A program made the translations under genes and the position numbers. DNA of 64,000 bases from Thalassomonas viridans. Its GTDB lineage: Bacteria > Pseudomonadota > Gammaproteobacteria > Enterobacterales > Alteromonadaceae. The notes beneath the pieces were generated by a model. That model had not been told where the DNA came from. It ran no database searches and saw only the letters and a list, made by a program, of their open reading frames with translations. Positions 62,482 through 64,000 of the stretch are shown here, piece after piece (the first letter of the stretch is position 1; every line of letters begins with the position of its first letter). The DNA lies in the NCBI RefSeq assembly GCF_000948985.2, contig NZ_CP059734.1, forward strand, positions 682,001 to 746,000. Reading direction: 5' to 3'.

Positions 62482-62909
62482 ATATCTGCAGGCTATGTAT
62501 GTGACCCTGGTTTTTTCACTGCGCTGGTAGTGTGGCTCGGCATGGCTGTTGTGCCTTATTTATGCATTTGTGCCTGTTGGCCGATGTGGCAACTGGCATC
62601 TGCCAATTATATCGAGCATTACGGCTTGCAGAGACAACAAATCCCGGAAGGGCGGTACGAGCAGATACAGCTGCATCACAGCTGGAACAGCGATCATATC
62701 TTTTCAAACTGGGCGCTGTTCCATTTGCAGCGTCATTCAGATCATTATGCCAACGCCGCGCGCAGTTATCAGGTGTTGCGCCATTTTAATGGACTGCCTA
62801 CTTTGCCAAGTGGGTATTTCGGCATGTATATCCTGGCTTATCTGCCCAGGTTATGGTTCAAGGTGATGGATAAGTGCCTGCTGCAAGTAACCGGCGGTGG
62901 TATCAGTGT
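62482..62909 (+). pseudogene. Truncated, frameshifted copy of alkB
   Basis: Closely matches 48360-48785 of the intact alkB: WLGMAVVPYLCICACWPMWQLASANYIEHYGLQRQQIPEGRYEQIQLHHSWNSDHIFSNWALFHLQRHSDHYANAARSYQVLRHF. The first two thirds, including the HELGH and HNRGHH boxes, are missing. Near 62505-62520 one base is lost relative to the parent, shifting the frame. The last histidine box is changed from HSDHH to HSDHY. It cannot encode an active enzyme. Confidence 0.88.
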
Positions 62910-62994
62910 GGCTGGGAGGGTCAAGTCTTTCATTTTGCAATAACTTTAAATTCATTTATTAAATCATTGAAAAGAGAATCATTGATAACTCCTC

Positions 62995-63032
62995 CTGCTT
63001 AGCTGCTTAGCTGCTTAGCTGCTTAGCTGCTT
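62995..63032. repeat. Octanucleotide microsatellite
   Basis: AGCTGCTT repeated four full times (63001-63032) plus a partial copy before it. It lies just upstream of the small-RNA array. Confidence 0.9.
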
Positions 63033-63138
63033 TGTGCAAAAAGGATTTACTTTGCAAAAAACAAAATTTGACCCCACAGCCCGAGAGCTATTGAGTATTT
63101 CTTTATTTGGGAGACTCTAGGTCCAATTTTTAAAAAGT

Positions 63139-63251
63139 TAACAACAAAACTTTGTTTTGGGTTTCCTATATATGGGTGGTTTCAATCAACCTATATTTCA
63201 TGAAACTTCACCCGGGACGAGCAATAGTGATTTCACTGTTGCTCGTTTTTT
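63139..63251 (+). ncRNA. Candidate small RNA, array unit 0
   Basis: First of five tandem units. A relaxed box TAACAACAAAAC (63139) is followed by a short hairpin (GGTT/AACC, 63178-63191), the element TTCATGAAACT (TGAAACT at 63201), and a terminator with stem CGAGCAA...AGTGA / TCACT...TTGCTCG (63218-63245) and six T. The terminator stem differs from those of units 1-4. No open frame fits. Function unknown. Confidence 0.55.
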
Positions 63252-63318
63252 GTATCATCTGCTCTTTCTCGGGTGCCGAGCAAATAAAGTACTTTTATTT
63301 AAAAAAACACTGAAAGTT

Positions 63319-63446
63319 ATAAACAAAAATTACCCTGTTGTTTCTTAGCGTTGATGGACGAGTTTTGTATCAATTAATAAATCCTGAAACTATAATGCAA
63401 TTTTGCCAGTAACAGCCTGCGTGCTTGTTACTGGTTTTTTTATTTT
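63319..63446 (+). ncRNA. Candidate small RNA, array unit 1
   Basis: Box ATAAACAAAAA at 63319; TTTCTTAG; weak hairpin TTGAT/ATCAA (63351-63373); AAATCCTGAAACT (TGAAACT at 63384); terminator CCAGTAACA (63406-63414) / TGTTACTGG (63426-63434) with T7. Same subtype as unit 3. Confidence 0.7.
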
Positions 63447-63478
63447 ACACTCAGTTAGAGTGCCTTAGCCGTTTAGCT

Positions 63479-63596
63479 ATAAACAAAAAGTTATTTAGCG
63501 TGTCATACTATGTAATTAGTTTTTTTAAGACTAATTTTCATGAAACTGGAGCTTGAGCCAATAACAACTACGGTGGTTGTTATTGGTTTTTTTATT
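63479..63596 (+). ncRNA. Candidate small RNA, array unit 2
   Basis: Box ATAAACAAAAA at 63479; hairpin AATTAGT/ACTAATT (63514-63536) with TAAG at the loop end; TTCATGAAACT (TGAAACT at 63541); terminator CCAATAACAAC (63558-63568) / GTTGTTATTGG (63576-63586) with T7. The G-C to A-T pair change in the stem relative to units 1, 3 and 4 preserves pairing. Confidence 0.7.
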
Positions 63597-63653
63597 TCTT
63601 CTAACCTTCTTAGAGCCTGTTCAAGTATAGTTTTTAGTCTTTTCAAAAAAATC

Positions 63654-63777
63654 ATAAACAAAAATTTATTAACTGTTTCTTAGAAATGAGAAGTTTTTGT
63701 ATTAACCAACAAATCCTGAAACTAAAATGCATTTTCGCCAGTAACAGCCAACGTGTTTGTTACTGGCTTTTTTATTT
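63654..63777 (+). ncRNA. Candidate small RNA, array unit 3
   Basis: Box ATAAACAAAAA at 63654; GTTTCTTAG as in unit 1; AAATCCTGAAACT (TGAAACT at 63717); terminator GCCAGTAACA (63737-63746) / TGTTACTGGC (63758-63767) with T6. Very similar to unit 1 along its length. Confidence 0.7.
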
Positions 63778-63822
63778 TTAAATTCATTTAATTAAAAAAA
63801 TCCAGTTTTTTTAAAAAAAACT

Positions 63823-63946
63823 ATAAACAAAAACTTTTTTGCCGTTTCTCATGGATGATTAGTTCTTGTAAGACTAACGACTTCTAACTTCGATTGAGCA
63901 GATTTAGCCAGTAACAGTCCATGGGGGGTTACTGGTTTTTTTATTT
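63823..63946 (+). ncRNA. Candidate small RNA, array unit 4
   Basis: Box ATAAACAAAAA at 63823; GTTTCTCATG; hairpin TTAGT/ACTAA (63859-63877) with TAAG at the loop end, as in unit 2; a weakened TCTAACT where other units have TGAAACT; terminator CCAGTAAC (63908-63915) / GTTACTGG (63928-63935) with T7. After it, CTCAGTTA repeats the sequence that follows unit 1, so another unit may start just past 64000. Confidence 0.68.
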
Positions 63947-64000
63947 TATTCTCAGTTACAGTGCTCTAATTAATTTTCGGTTGTTCTTTATATATCTTTT

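Noticed and set aside
63157..63348. 63-codon plus-strand frame inside the RNA array
   Set aside because: It runs through the terminator of unit 0 and the box of unit 1; composition is not protein-like.
63319..63946. CRISPR-like or integron attC-like interpretation of the terminal repeats
   Set aside because: Repeat units are too long and contain T-tailed terminators; no short identical repeats with unique spacers and no attC core sites are seen.

Overview
The window looks like a chromosomal segment of a marine gammaproteobacterium of the order Alteromonadales, most likely a Colwelliaceae member of the Thalassomonas type. That assignment is an inference from protein style: several PEP-CTERM proteins, a Lap-type biofilm adhesin system, a TonB receptor, AlkB, a CsrB-like RNA, GC-moderate genes and AT-rich spacers. 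No rRNA, tRNA or CRISPR array was seen.

Layout. 0-24 kb is mostly housekeeping or metabolic: an HPF-like protein, an SRPBCC protein, an AraC regulator, an MMPL transporter / LolA-like / outer-membrane-protein operon, an orphan sugar-type binding protein, a LexA/CI-like repressor, a BMP binding protein overlapping a GGDEF sensor, a methionine-gamma-lyase-type PLP enzyme, DUF2855, a lytic transglycosylase, a PLC/S1-P1-like protein, an esterase, YghU and a beta-propeller protein. At 23.5-24.0 kb lies a strong CsrB-type regulatory RNA with an upstream GacA-like box. 24.5-28 kb is a visibly AT-richer LytS/LytT two-component pair with a convergent metallo-beta-lactamase-fold gene. 28.6-30.7 kb pairs a DUF5690-like membrane protein with a PhnZ-like HD oxygenase. 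30.7-32.5 kb is an orphan PAAR nuclease-type effector with its probable immunity gene.

33.6-46.5 kb is a complete Lap-type surface-adhesion operon: a repeat adhesin, a type I secretion ABC transporter, HlyD and TolC components, an OmpA-like lipoprotein, a LapG-type protease and a LapD-type c-di-GMP receptor. In this model c-di-GMP-bound LapD sequesters LapG so that the secreted adhesin stays at the surface. 46.6-48.9 kb carries a small unknown gene, a VOC protein and AlkB.

49-64 kb is accessory DNA. It holds IS3-type remnants on both sides of a PI-PLC-like/lectin secreted protein, an SDR operon with unknown partners, a LysR regulator, a TonB receptor, a divergent XRE-regulated locus encoding two small peptides and a membrane protein, an unknown 255-residue protein, and a frameshifted partial copy of alkB. 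The last kilobase contains five tandem units with a period of about 170 bp. Each has a conserved 5' box, a central hairpin, a TGAAACT element and its own Rho-independent terminator. The terminator stems of different units differ by a compensatory base-pair change. This looks like an undescribed array of small non-coding RNAs that probably runs past the end of the window, and it is the most notable observation here.
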